64,000 bases of DNA from Asticcacaulis sp. SL142 (GTDB taxonomy: Bacteria > Pseudomonadota > Alphaproteobacteria > Caulobacterales > Caulobacteraceae), in contig NZ_CP113061.1 of NCBI RefSeq assembly GCF_026625745.1, positions 3,255,001 to 3,319,000 of the forward strand. The letters run 5' to 3'. Each line of letters opens with the position of its first letter. Position 1 is the first letter of the stretch. The translations under genes and the position numbers were made by a program. The notes below the pieces were generated by a model. That model was given only the letters and a program-made list of their open reading frames with translations, searched no databases and was not told the origin of the DNA. Positions 12,441 to 21,478 of this stretch are shown piece by piece.

Positions 12441-13532
12441 TTAATCCGGATCTTTGACCACGCCCTTATCGGGGAAGATATTGCGATCAATGCGTACGTG
12501 AATGCCCTTGGTGCCGTCAACCACCTGCGTCACGCCAAAATCAGCGGCAACCGACATCAGCGAATATGCATCGTTACGCGATAGGCCCTGATGCTCGGTC
12601 AACAGCTCCAGCATGTCGAGTGAGGCGTTCTTCATGGCCTTATTCAGGTCTTCGTCAAAGCCGTGGACGATCCAGTTGTTCGGGGTTTCCAGCAGCGGCG
12701 ACGGGAACTTGAAATCCTTACGCAGAATTATCTGGAACAGGCAGTTAAGCGACGCTTCGATGGCGGTGCCGGAGATTTCGCCGTCGCCCTGAGAGACATG
12801 CGGATCGCCGATCGAGAACAGGCCGCCCTTGACCTGCACCGGATAGTACATGGTAGCACCCGCGCCGATGCGCCAGTTGTCGATATTGCCGCCGTGCAGG
12901 CCGGGGGGGATGGTTGAGACGCGCTGATCAACCGCAGGGGCGACACCGGCGGTCCCAAGGTGCGGACGGGCCGGAATGGAAATGCCTTTGAGGGCCGGCA
13001 CGCGGTCACATTCGGCGCAGTGGGTGATGGTGCCTGGGGTCATGTAGACGCCCGGAAAATCATAGGCATAAAGGGCGGACGCCGTATTGGAATTGGGGTT
13101 CAACTCATAGATGGTGACGCGTTCTTTCTTGTCGAACTCTTCGTACAGGTGACCCCAGTTGGCCGCCAGGTTCGAGCCGTAGTTAAAGCGCGGAGTCATC
13201 TGCAGGTAGCGTACCTCCAGCATGTCGCCGGGCTCGGCGCCTTCGACATAGATCGGGCCGGTCATGATGTGCACGCCCGGATTACGGTCGGCTTCCGGGA
13301 TTTCGGTAAAGATACGCTTGATCGCTTCATCGAACATCAGTTCCGGCGCATCGCCAGCGTGGTGGGTGACCGCTTCGGCCATGATCATGTCGCCGGATTT
13401 GACCGTCAGGGACGGCTTCACTTCCGGATGGAAATAGCCCCAGTGCACCGTCTCAGGCGTGGCACGCAGGACGTGCAGGTTTTTCGGTTCGGTGTCCTGA
13501 CGGGTCTCACCGGGCGTACAGATAAAGGCCAT
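12441..13532 (-). CDS. Acetamidase/formamidase family protein (FmdA/AmdA)
   Basis: A 363-residue cytoplasmic hydrolase of the FmdA_AmdA family, which releases ammonia from short amides such as formamide and acetamide. Family marks are TVHWGYF near residue 30, VTHHAGDAPEL near residue 53, GGNIDNWRIGAG near residue 217 and GDPHVSQGDGEISGTAIE near residue 245, with His and Asp residues likely to bind metal. It lies between a Rieske oxygenase gene (86-base gap) and an AraC gene (one-base gap). The true substrate may be a larger amide made by or feeding the oxygenase. The same domain forms the C-terminal half of the fusion protein at 22541, which has two extra inserts. Confidence 0.93.
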   Translation of the reverse strand: MAFICTPGETRQDTEPKNLHVLRATPETVHWGYFHPEVKPSLTVKSGDMIMAEAVTHHAGDAPELMFDEAIKRIFTEIPEADRNPGVHIMTGPIYVEGAEPGDMLEVRYLQMTPRFNYGSNLAANWGHLYEEFDKKERVTIYELNPNSNTASALYAYDFPGVYMTPGTITHCAECDRVPALKGISIPARPHLGTAGVAPAVDQRVSTIPPGLHGGNIDNWRIGAGATMYYPVQVKGGLFSIGDPHVSQGDGEISGTAIEASLNCLFQIILRKDFKFPSPLLETPNNWIVHGFDEDLNKAMKNASLDMLELLTEHQGLSRNDAYSLMSVAADFGVTQVVDGTKGIHVRIDRNIFPDKGVVKDPD

Positions 13533-13567
13533 GAAGCGATCTCTTATAAAAAACAGGGGAGGGCGAT

Positions 13568-13592
13568 CTCCGTTCGGACAGGCCGGACGGAG
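13568..13592 (-). promoter_or_regulatory. Stem-loop between Rieske and acetamidase genes
   Basis: CTCCGTTCGG (13568-13577) and CCGGACGGAG (13583-13592) pair with one wobble around a five-base loop in the 86-base gap. No T run follows on the minus strand, so it looks like an mRNA stability or processing hairpin rather than a terminator. Confidence 0.4.
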
Positions 13593-13618
13593 TCGAAAAC
13601 GATAAGGTTTCAGGTGGT

Positions 13619-14827
13619 TCAGGCCGCGCCCTTGACCGCCGTCAGTTTAGGGCCGGTCAAACGGTCATAGGCATCGCGGTAGCGCTTGATCAGCCAGCGG
13701 TTAAATTGGATCTGCGCCCCTTCCTGCCAGGAATAGCGACCGCGCGGCGCGAACTTGGAGCGCAGGCCGACCTGCACCAGTTCATCAACGTGCATGTCCT
13801 GATCGATGATGTGCATGGCCGCGACCATGTTCATTTCCATCTTGTGCCCGAAGGACGGATGCTTTGAGGCACCGGGCGCGACCAGCACACCGGTGTCCTG
13901 CTCCATCGTCTCAGGGCCGGTCGGGCGCAGGATCAGATAGATGACCATGTCGCTCATCATCACCAAGGACAGGGTCGGCGGGATGTTGGCAAAGGTCATG
14001 CGGTTGCGGTCGGCCTCGCTCAGGTTAGGGAACACCGGCAGCAGTGCCTTTTGCGTGGCGTTAAAGCTGGCGTCGGCATGAAGCGTGCCGTTGTAGCGCA
14101 GGAACCCGGCATCGGCCGGATCGGCCGGTGGAAACTCAGCCAGGTCGGACGGCACAAAATCATGCAACGGCCCCTGATGCAGCTTTGAGGCGTGGTAACC
14201 GTCATTGTTGTTTTCAAACATGACCTTCCAGTTCCACGGGAACACACCGGGCTTTTCCGGTTTGTCGCCGTCGGCATTGGCCAGATCATAGCCCGCAATA
14301 GCCTCCGATACGTCCTTAAGGCGCGGGGCCAACGGGGCGGCATCCAAGTCAAAATTAACAAAGATAAAGCCGTGCCAGATTTCGACCGCAAAACGGGTCA
14401 GGCCGTGGTCTTCTTTGTTAAAGTTGCAGGTCTTTTCCATGGCGGGTGCGCCGGTCAGCTTGCCGTCCAGACCGTAGGCCCAGTGGTGGTAAGGACACAG
14501 GAACATGCGCGTATTGCCGGAGCCTTCGGCCACCAGCATGGCGCGGTGCGCGCACACCGATGACATGGCGTTGACCTTGCCATCACGGCCGCGGGCGACG
14601 ACGATGGGCTCACCGGCAATATGGGTGGTGAAATAGTCGCCGGGGTTTTTCACCCAGCTTTCGCGGCCAACGCACAGCCATTCGTGATAATAGAGCGCTT
14701 CTTTTTCAAACTCATAGAAATCCGCGTCCGTGTAACATTCGGGCGGCAAGGTCTGCGCATCCGCCAGATCGATGTCGGATGAGTCAAAGGAAGCGATAAA
14801 GTCGCGGGAGGGAAGTTTCAAAGCCAT
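13619..14827 (-). CDS. Rieske non-heme iron oxygenase, large (alpha) subunit
   Basis: A 402-residue oxygenase component. The Rieske [2Fe-2S] ligands are visible as Cys-Ala-His near residue 93 and Cys-Pro-Tyr-His-His near residue 112. The catalytic domain has the mononuclear iron motif E-N-N-N-D-G-Y-H-A-S-K-L-H, i.e. bridging Asp and two His, with a later Asp in the IIDQD region as the probable third ligand. Family members hydroxylate aromatic rings or quaternary amines using electrons from a separate reductase. No reductase is adjacent; the PDR-type reductase at 25388 is the nearest candidate. ATG 14825-14827 is preferred over an upstream GTG because GAGGTG lies six bases before it. It is first in an operon with acetamidase and AraC. 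Confidence 0.93.
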   Translation of the reverse strand: MALKLPSRDFIASFDSSDIDLADAQTLPPECYTDADFYEFEKEALYYHEWLCVGRESWVKNPGDYFTTHIAGEPIVVARGRDGKVNAMSSVCAHRAMLVAEGSGNTRMFLCPYHHWAYGLDGKLTGAPAMEKTCNFNKEDHGLTRFAVEIWHGFIFVNFDLDAAPLAPRLKDVSEAIAGYDLANADGDKPEKPGVFPWNWKVMFENNNDGYHASKLHQGPLHDFVPSDLAEFPPADPADAGFLRYNGTLHADASFNATQKALLPVFPNLSEADRNRMTFANIPPTLSLVMMSDMVIYLILRPTGPETMEQDTGVLVAPGASKHPSFGHKMEMNMVAAMHIIDQDMHVDELVQVGLRSKFAPRGRYSWQEGAQIQFNRWLIKRYRDAYDRLTGPKLTAVKGAA

Positions 14828-15001
14828 GGTGAACACCTCGTGTTCGGTCGTTTCGTGGCAGCGCCCCTGAGAGTCCTCGGCTCAGGCGGATGCCATCGTG
14901 AGCTAAACCTAAATCCCGCGCCGGGCTCGGTCTTGTGTTTAGGCGCACAACAACTTGTTCGCGGCGGGTGAGGTGACTAAGAAAAATATTCATCCAAATG
15001 G

Positions 15002-15047
15002 TTGACTATTGCATCGGAATTAGATATTCACCCTTATGGGTGAATAT
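15002..15047 (+). promoter_or_regulatory. ArsR promoter and operator overlapping the start codon
   Basis: A perfect 10-bp inverted repeat, ATATTCACCC (15024-15033) and GGGTGAATAT (15038-15047) around TTAT, spans the ATG at 15036. A -35-like TTGACT lies at 15002-15007, and a 17-base spacer would put the -10 at about 15025-15030 and the transcription start at or next to the ATG. No Shine-Dalgarno sequence precedes the start. The simplest reading is an autoregulated, leaderless transcript with the ArsR dimer sitting on the start site. Confidence 0.65.
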
Positions 15048-15383
15048 ACGAATGATGTTGAGCTATCTAAAATTCTCAAGGCGGCGGGCGATACCACGCG
15101 GCGGCACATCCTGACTCTTTTGGTGCAGGAAGGCGCGCTGAGGGTCACGGGTTTGGCGGTGCATTTTGAGATGTCACTGAACTCAGTCTCCAAGCACATC
15201 AAGGTGTTGGAGGAGGCGGGCCTTGTCACCCGAAAGACGGTTGGGCGTGAGCATTATATTGCGGCCAATCTTGAACCCCTGCGCCAGACCGAAGCGTGGT
15301 TTGCGCAACTCAAGTCAATCTGGGATTTACGTCTGGCGGCGCTGGACGACCTGCTGGTTTTAAAGGAGAGCGACGATGAATGA
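15036..15383 (+). CDS. ArsR-family transcriptional regulator
   Basis: A 115-residue winged-helix repressor. The fold runs from residue 10 (ILKAAGDTTRRHILTLL) through the recognition region FEMSLNSVSKHIKVLEEAGL to the wing (VTRKTVGREHYI). There are no paired cysteines of the metal-sensing ArsR/SmtB type, so it belongs to the group coupled to SRPBCC proteins and probably does not sense metal. It overlaps the next gene by eight bases. Its start codon lies inside a perfect palindrome that is probably its own operator. Confidence 0.93.
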   Translation: MGEYTNDVELSKILKAAGDTTRRHILTLLVQEGALRVTGLAVHFEMSLNSVSKHIKVLEEAGLVTRKTVGREHYIAANLEPLRQTEAWFAQLKSIWDLRLAALDDLLVLKESDDE

Positions 15384-15819
15384 TCTGGAACTGACCGTCA
15401 GCCGCAAAATCGCGGCCCCTCGTCAGGAGGTTTTCAATGCCTGGCTGTCACCGGCCACGCTGGCGCGGTTTATGAAAACCGCCGCTGACGGGCTGGATGC
15501 CGTTAAGGTCGAGACCGATCCGGTTAAGGGTGGGCGCTTTTCCATCCTGATGGTGACGCCGGAACGTGAGGTGCCTCATGCGGGCACTTATCTTGATGTG
15601 ACGCCCTACAGCCGGTTGTCGTTTACGTGGGAGTCGCCCCATTCGCTCGATGACAGTGTGGTTACGCTTGAGTTTGCAGAACTTGAGTCGCGCTTGACCG
15701 AAGTTACGCTGACGCAGGTCAAGTTCCGCAGCGAAGAGGCCCGCCTTGGCCACATTAAGGGCTGGACGGCGATCATCGGCTATCTTGAGAGTACCTTGCT
15801 GGATAGCCCGGTCGCCTAA
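15376..15819 (+). CDS. SRPBCC (AHSA1-like) domain protein
   Basis: A 147-residue protein of the START-like SRPBCC fold, AHSA1 branch, with the usual opening VSRKIAAPRQEVFNAWL and the C-terminal long helix (HIKGWTAIIGYLES). These proteins have a hydrophobic ligand pocket. An ArsR gene followed by this gene is a very common pair in bacteria; the function is poorly known, with stress or small-hydrophobe binding proposed. The eight-base overlap indicates translational coupling. It converges on the SDR gene with a four-base overlap at the stop codons. Confidence 0.9.
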   Translation: MNDLELTVSRKIAAPRQEVFNAWLSPATLARFMKTAADGLDAVKVETDPVKGGRFSILMVTPEREVPHAGTYLDVTPYSRLSFTWESPHSLDDSVVTLEFAELESRLTEVTLTQVKFRSEEARLGHIKGWTAIIGYLESTLLDSPVA

Positions 15820-16640
15820 GCCTCAAACCCCGTCGAGAGTGACAGGTCGCGCCATTGGTCGAGGTCTTTTTGGATCTCGGCCATTTCTTCTTCGGCGTAT
15901 CCGACCGCATCGGCCCCCAGCAGCAGATGCAGGGGCGGGGCTTTCATACCGGCGATTTTGAGCACGGCCGCAGCGAGCTTTGCCGGATCACCCGGCTCAT
16001 GGCCACCGTGGGCCGCAAGCGTGCGTTCGGCTTCGCGGGCCTTGCCGTCATAATCGCCGATTTTGGAGGTGACGATGTTGAGCGAGCTGCCGGCAAAATT
16101 TGTGCGGAACCCACCGGGGGCGAGGTTGGTGACGCCGATACCCAGTTCCTCAACCTCTTCGGCCAGTGTGCGGCCTAAGCCCTCCATGGCAAATTTGGTG
16201 GCCCCGTAGATGCCCGATCCAGCCCAGGGCGCATAGCCGCTGACCGAGGTCACATTGATGATATGGCCGGACCGGCGGGCGCGCATATAGGGCAGGACCG
16301 CCTGAAGCACGCTGATCGCGCCAAACACATTGACATCAAAGCAGGTGCGGATTTCCTCATAACTGGCTTCTTCAACCGCCCCGATCAGACCAAAACCGGC
16401 ATTGTTGACCAGAACCTCAATGCCGCCGGAGGCTTTTTCAGCGGCGGCCACGGCGGCATCTATGCTGGCGCAGTCGGTGACATCGGCGATCAGGCCCAAT
16501 GTATCGCCGGGCAGGGCCTCAAATGCCTTAAGATCAGCCGCATTACGCACCGTGCCCGCCACGAAATCGCCGCGCGCGAGGGCCGCATGTGCAATCGCCA
16601 GTCCAAAGCCTTTGCTGACGCCGGTTATGAACCATTTCAT
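15816..16640 (-). CDS. Short-chain dehydrogenase/reductase
   Basis: A 274-residue NAD(P)-dependent oxidoreductase of the classical SDR type. The nucleotide-binding turn is TGVSKGFG at residues 6-13, the structural NNAG lies near residue 83, and the catalytic Ser-Tyr-Lys set is seen as TSVSGYAPW and YGATK. The start ATG 16638-16640 is chosen because GAGG lies six bases upstream; a longer frame to 16652 lacks a ribosome-binding site. It is probably cytoplasmic. The substrate is unknown, and its position beside the ArsR/SRPBCC pair gives no further clue. Confidence 0.92.
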   Translation of the reverse strand: MKWFITGVSKGFGLAIAHAALARGDFVAGTVRNAADLKAFEALPGDTLGLIADVTDCASIDAAVAAAEKASGGIEVLVNNAGFGLIGAVEEASYEEIRTCFDVNVFGAISVLQAVLPYMRARRSGHIINVTSVSGYAPWAGSGIYGATKFAMEGLGRTLAEEVEELGIGVTNLAPGGFRTNFAGSSLNIVTSKIGDYDGKAREAERTLAAHGGHEPGDPAKLAAAVLKIAGMKAPPLHLLLGADAVGYAEEEMAEIQKDLDQWRDLSLSTGFEA

Positions 16641-17057
16641 AGTAAGCCTCATGGGAGTTTTAGGACGCTTATTGCGCCTGTGAATTCGGGCGCGATCATC
16701 TGTATGCCGCGGGTTCTGGTCTTGATAGTTTGCGTCTGAATTGTTGTTCGGCGGCGTTATCGACCTGTGCCAGGGGGCCCGAAGACAGCGCTTGCCCCGT
16801 CAAATCTTGTCTGCACGCGCACGCAAGGGGGCCGGTGAGCTATTGGCTATGTGGGAAAAATACATCGTTTGACGCGCAGGCAGGGCAGCGGCGCAAGTTA
16901 GAGGGCGCAGGGGCTCAAGACGGTGACCTGACTATTGTGACAGATTTTTATCAACGATCGGCTGGATCGGACACCTAACCTGAACGCGGCCTTCGCACCT
17001 CCCGGCGAATGCAGCATGGTAATAGAAGCTCAATTTTGACCAAGGGGATATGGCAAG
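16641..17057. other. Intergenic region, SDR to TonB-dependent receptor
   Basis: A 417-base divergent gap that must hold promoters for the SDR gene and the receptor at 17058. No gene, gene remnant, Fur box or riboswitch motif was recognised. AAGGGG shortly before the receptor ATG is a plausible ribosome-binding site. Confidence 0.5.
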
Positions 17058-19466
17058 ATGAACGGCAAGCGTACTCAATTAAAATTCTATCTGCTGGGGC
17101 TGACGGCCCTGAGTGGCATCATGTCGGCCCCGGCATTTGCGCAAGAGGCGGCTGAGGGTGATGCGGTGACCGAAGTGGTCGTCACCGGTGCCCGCGACTT
17201 GGCAGGCGTCAAGCAAAAGCGCTCAACCAGCAGCGTTTTCGGTATTGATAAGCCGCTGGTCGACACCCCGCGCGCCGTGACCGAAATTTCGGATAAGTTG
17301 CTGTCGCGCTATTCGATCAAGAGCGTCTATGACTTTACGGCGGTGGCCGCGGGCACCTATACCGGTTCCTACTTCGGCGTTCCGGGCAGCCTGAACATTC
17401 GCGGCACGATGGCTGACAACTATTATAACGGCTTTCAGGGCCTGTCGAATTTTGCCAACTACCCGACGCCGGTTGATGCGACCTCATCGATTGAAATCGT
17501 ACGCGGCCCGACTTCTCCGGTTTACGGTGCCGGTCAGGTTGGCGGATTCATGAACTTTATCCCGAAGACCGGTTATGGTGAAAACACCAAGTACGTCAAC
17601 GAACTGGGCGGCGATGCGTCGATCACCATCGGCTCTTACGGTGAAAAGGTTGTCACGGGTAACCTGTCGGTGCCGGTTGACTGGAAGGGCAATAGTGCGG
17701 GCTTGCACGTCTTTGCCAAGGTCGAAGATTCCGACAGCTTCTATAAGGGCATGCACCCGTCGTCCGAAGTGGCACAGATTGCCTTTGCCAGTGACCTCGG
17801 CTCAAAATGGTCGCTGGAAACCAGCTATCAGTTCATCCACTCTGATGGCTATCTGAAAAACATCGGCTGGAACCGCGTCACGCAGGATCTGATTGATAAC
17901 GGCAACTATATCTCCGGCTCACCGATCGCCAAGATCAACGATGGCTCGACGCCGTTCATCACCGCCGGTCAGTTCTTTGGCACCGCCTTTGGTTCGACTT
18001 TGTTGTTTACCGCGCCCTCTATCGGCGTGACCCCGACACCGAACGATTTCACCACCCTTGATCCGGCGACCGTAAAGCTGGTTAAGCTGTCGCCGCGCAC
18101 CACCTTCATCGACGAAGGCGTTGACCTCAACGAGGCCATGACCCACACCCTGTATGCCGGTGTGTCACGTGTGTTCGAAAGCGGCGGCAAGCTGAAGTTC
18201 GAGGGCTTCCTCAATACGCTCGATTCAGAAAACTACCAAAGCTACGGCTTCGGCAGCAAATATATGTCGACCTTGAGCGAGCAGCGCATCACCTATACGC
18301 AGGATTTTGCGACCGGGCCGGTCGAGTGGAAGACGGTATCGGGTGTCAGCCACCGCTTTACCCACGCCCACGTTCAGGGCAGCCTGAATGACTTTGTGAT
18401 CTCCGAAGATCGCCGTGATTTGAGCGTCGGGGCCACCCCTGATGACCGCTTCAACAATCCGTTTGCGGCCGGTTATAGCTGGGCTACCGATGTGACCAGC
18501 AAGATCCACAACTACGGCGCGTTCCTGCTGGGCGATGCGACCTGGGGCCCGGTTAGCCTGACCCTTGGCGGCCGCTCGGATAAGTATGAGGTTGAGGCCA
18601 AGAACATAGGTACGGAAACCGGCGGTATCAATGTCGCTACGGCTGACGACGATACGGCCTATAGCTATAACGCCTCGCTGGCCTATAAGTTCGACTGGGC
18701 GACCTTCTACACCACCTATGCCCGCGCCAAGTCGCTGCAGGTCGATCAGGGCGGTGGTCTGGCCCCCAGCCTGATCCTCAACGGCGCTTATCTCGGTAAT
18801 TCGCGCCTGCGCGAAGCCGGGGTCAAGACCTCGCAGTTCGGCGGACGTTTGTTTGCCGCTCTGGCTGTCTATGATCAGGATCGCTCCTACCTAAGCCAGC
18901 CGCCATCGGGCGTGCAGACCGTCAGCGCCCTGCGTACCCAGGGGATAGAGGCGGAACTGCGCTACCTCGTCACCGAAAGCTTTGGGATGACGGCGACCCT
19001 GACCAAGCAAAAGACCAAGATGCAGCCGACTGCCGGTGCCGGTTTCTTCATCACCGTGCCGTCCTGTCTGGCCGGCATTGAATGTACCGAAGGCTACGGC
19101 GGTTATGCGTTCTCCAATGCCAACTACTTCCCCGGTATGCAGGACGGCTATTACCTGCACGCCACGCCGGAAACCAGCGGATCACTGTTTGCCACCTATG
19201 ATAAGCGCGGCAAGTGGGGCATGACCGGCGGCGTGACCTATGCGTCGGAAACCGGCGGCTTCCTGCCGGGATCGATCGTCCTGCCGGAATATGTGGTGGC
19301 GCGGGCCGGGGCCTACTACATCCACGGGCCGTACCGGTTTGATTTCAATGTCGATAACCTGTTTGATGAGGAATATTTCCTGGCCAACAGCGATACCGAC
19401 GCCAATGCCAACGTCCTGCCCGGTATCGGCCGTACGATGCGTATAAAGCTCAGCCGGACGTTCTAA
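17058..19466 (+). CDS. TonB-dependent outer-membrane receptor
   Basis: An 802-residue receptor. A signal peptide of about 29 residues ends PAFA-QE. The TonB box is seen in AVTEVVVTGARD, followed by the plug domain (LNIRGTM near residue 115, IEIVRGPTSPVYGAGQVGG near residue 150) and a 22-strand barrel ending with the outer-membrane Phe (LSRTF). The plug resembles siderophore-type receptors, but many such proteins in Caulobacterales import plant-derived or other organic molecules. The carboxylesterase gene follows 128 bases downstream on the same strand, so the ligand may be an ester. Confidence 0.93.
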   Translation: MNGKRTQLKFYLLGLTALSGIMSAPAFAQEAAEGDAVTEVVVTGARDLAGVKQKRSTSSVFGIDKPLVDTPRAVTEISDKLLSRYSIKSVYDFTAVAAGTYTGSYFGVPGSLNIRGTMADNYYNGFQGLSNFANYPTPVDATSSIEIVRGPTSPVYGAGQVGGFMNFIPKTGYGENTKYVNELGGDASITIGSYGEKVVTGNLSVPVDWKGNSAGLHVFAKVEDSDSFYKGMHPSSEVAQIAFASDLGSKWSLETSYQFIHSDGYLKNIGWNRVTQDLIDNGNYISGSPIAKINDGSTPFITAGQFFGTAFGSTLLFTAPSIGVTPTPNDFTTLDPATVKLVKLSPRTTFIDEGVDLNEAMTHTLYAGVSRVFESGGKLKFEGFLNTLDSENYQSYGFGSKYMSTLSEQRITYTQDFATGPVEWKTVSGVSHRFTHAHVQGSLNDFVISEDRRDLSVGATPDDRFNNPFAAGYSWATDVTSKIHNYGAFLLGDATWGPVSLTLGGRSDKYEVEAKNIGTETGGINVATADDDTAYSYNASLAYKFDWATFYTTYARAKSLQVDQGGGLAPSLILNGAYLGNSRLREAGVKTSQFGGRLFAALAVYDQDRSYLSQPPSGVQTVSALRTQGIEAELRYLVTESFGMTATLTKQKTKMQPTAGAGFFITVPSCLAGIECTEGYGGYAFSNANYFPGMQDGYYLHATPETSGSLFATYDKRGKWGMTGGVTYASETGGFLPGSIVLPEYVVARAGAYYIHGPYRFDFNVDNLFDEEYFLANSDTDANANVLPGIGRTMRIKLSRTF

Positions 19467-19542
19467 GCGCTTCCGCTAAGCGTTAAGACGAAAGGTGAGG
19501 GTTGTCCTATCTCCCGGACAATCAGTGTTTGTTGCCTAAAGG

Positions 19543-19574
19543 ACAGGTTCGGTGCACTCCGGTGCCGGACCTGT
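19543..19574 (+). promoter_or_regulatory. Stem-loop between receptor and carboxylesterase
   Basis: ACAGGTTCGG (19543-19552) pairs with CCGGACCTGT (19565-19574) with one wobble. There is no T run, so partial attenuation or mRNA processing between the two genes is more likely than full termination. Confidence 0.4.
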
Positions 19575-19594
19575 TCCTGCGTTCTCAGGAGTGA

Positions 19595-21094
19595 ATGATG
19601 CGCACAGCGATTTTGATGTCGGCGGCCCTGATGGCCATTGCGGCGCCTGCCGTTTGGGCGGGGCCAAAGGTTCAGATTGATGCAGGGACGATTGAGGGTG
19701 TGAGTGCGGCAGGCATCGACCGCTATCTGGGCATCCCTTACGCCGCGCCGCCGGTAGGTGAATTACGCTGGCGCGCGCCGCAAAGTCCGGCTCCGTGGTC
19801 AGGAACGCTTGAGTCCAGACAGTACGGCCCAGATTGCGTGCAGATGGACATGGACAGCCCGCCGGGACCGGGGTTCGTCAATCCGGAATCCGAAGACTGT
19901 CTTTATCTCAATGTCTGGGCCCCTGAAGGTGCGGCCAATAAAAAGCTGCCGGTCATGGTGTGGATCTATGGCGGGGCGTTCATCATGGGGGCGTCGTCCT
20001 ACCCCAGCTATGACGGCACGGCTTTTGCCAAACAGGATGTGATCGTGGTGTCGATGAACTACCGCGTCGGGCGGTTCGGGTTCTTTGCCCATCCTGAGTT
20101 AAGTGTGCCGGGCGAAGCCACCGGCAATTTCGGCCTGATGGACCAGATCGCCGCCCTGAAATGGGTGCAGGCCAATATTGCGGCCTTTGGCGGCGACGCC
20201 GGTAATGTCACTATTTTCGGTGAGTCGGCGGGTGCGTCTTCGGTCAATTTCCTGATGGCATCACCGGCGGCGAAGGGCCTGTTCCATAAGGCCATCGCTC
20301 AGTCCGGGGGTTCAAACGCCTATGTCAAACCGCTGGAAAAGGCCCATGCCGATGCGGTCGCTTGGGGCGAAAAGGCCGGGGCGAAATCCGCCGAAGATTT
20401 GCGCAAACTGCCTGCCGCCACCGTGCTGGGCGCCCCGGTCATTGCTCCTGAAACCGTCATTGCCGATGGCCAGATTGTGTCGAAATCAACGCCAGACGCT
20501 TATCTGGCCGGTGAGATTGCCGATGTCCCTTATCTGGTCGGGGCCAATGACTATGAGGAAAGCCTGATCAAATGGCTGCCGGGGGCGGAAAAGAAATTGA
20601 TTGAAAGCCTTGGGCCAAAAGGTGAGGCGGTCGTGACGCTTTATATGGCCGAGGGGGCATCGCGTGAGGTCGCTGAAAAGCGGGTGTGGGGCGAATATGC
20701 CATGACCTTGCCCGCCCGCTGGCGCGCCGATCAGCGTGCGAAATCGGGCAGTAAGGTCTGGCTCTACCGCTTTTCCTATGTGCCGGAAATGCTGCGGGCG
20801 ACCACGCCGGGGGCAGGCCATGAAAATGAGATTGAAATGGTCTTTGATATCCGCAACAGCCGCACCGCGCGTCATGACTGGACGGCGGCGGATTTGAAGA
20901 TGGCATCGTCCATGAACCGCTACTGGGCCAATTTCGCCAAGACCGGAAATCCTAATGGCGATGGTTTAGCGCCATGGCCCGCCTATACAGTCAAATCCCG
21001 CACCCTGATGCAATTTGGTAAGGACGGCATCGCGCCGATCAAAGACTTCGCCAAGGCCCGCCTTGATGCGCTTGAGGCGGCGACGGCGAAATAG
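19595..21094 (+). CDS. Secreted type-B carboxylesterase
   Basis: A 499-residue alpha/beta hydrolase of the carboxylesterase type-B family with a signal peptide of about 22 residues (ending VWA-GPK). The oxyanion-hole segment WIYGGAF lies near residue 124, the nucleophile S211 is in GESAGAS, the acid is probably Glu in NDYEES near residue 320, and the His is in GAGHENEIE near residue 410. It cleaves carboxylic esters, probably in the periplasm. AGGAG precedes tandem ATG codons at 19595 and 19598, either of which may be used. It is coupled by position to the receptor at 17058. Confidence 0.93.
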   Translation: MMRTAILMSAALMAIAAPAVWAGPKVQIDAGTIEGVSAAGIDRYLGIPYAAPPVGELRWRAPQSPAPWSGTLESRQYGPDCVQMDMDSPPGPGFVNPESEDCLYLNVWAPEGAANKKLPVMVWIYGGAFIMGASSYPSYDGTAFAKQDVIVVSMNYRVGRFGFFAHPELSVPGEATGNFGLMDQIAALKWVQANIAAFGGDAGNVTIFGESAGASSVNFLMASPAAKGLFHKAIAQSGGSNAYVKPLEKAHADAVAWGEKAGAKSAEDLRKLPAATVLGAPVIAPETVIADGQIVSKSTPDAYLAGEIADVPYLVGANDYEESLIKWLPGAEKKLIESLGPKGEAVVTLYMAEGASREVAEKRVWGEYAMTLPARWRADQRAKSGSKVWLYRFSYVPEMLRATTPGAGHENEIEMVFDIRNSRTARHDWTAADLKMASSMNRYWANFAKTGNPNGDGLAPWPAYTVKSRTLMQFGKDGIAPIKDFAKARLDALEAATAK

Positions 21095-21114
21095 AGGTTG
21101 GTAACTTAGTCGCT

Positions 21115-21390
21115 CTATGTTTCGCCATCGTTGAACCACGACGTGGCAACAGCGGCTGTCTCTGCCTCGTGAACCGATGCAAATGGGCCAATAATGGTAA
21201 TGGGCTCGCGATTTCTAAAGATCGTGTCCCTGACCCATTCCTGTTCCACATAATAGGCTTGGCCATTGCGCAGTTCATGAATTTCGATGCCGCGCTTGCC
21301 GTCTATACTGTATAGATTGGCCGTGACCCGATATTCGACTCCATCGAGAGATTGTCTGGTTTTTCGGGTAAAAAGTTCCCACCATGCCAT
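21115..21390 (-). CDS. Small protein of unknown function
   Basis: A 91-residue protein not recognised. It has a strong ribosome-binding site (AGGAGGGGG, six bases before the ATG), no signal peptide and no membrane segment. The sequence is rich in aromatic and charged residues (MAWWELFTRKTRQ, YYVEQEWVRD) and looks like a compact alpha/beta domain. It lies alone between the convergent carboxylesterase and the ribokinase gene. Confidence 0.75.
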   Translation of the reverse strand: MAWWELFTRKTRQSLDGVEYRVTANLYSIDGKRGIEIHELRNGQAYYVEQEWVRDTIFRNREPITIIGPFASVHEAETAAVATSWFNDGET

Positions 21391-21478
21391 AGATACCCCC
21401 TCCTGCTACGGGAACGGGGGATTATTTAGTATGATCCTTAGCAAGGCAAGAGTTGGGACTCAGGGAAATCGACGTTTC

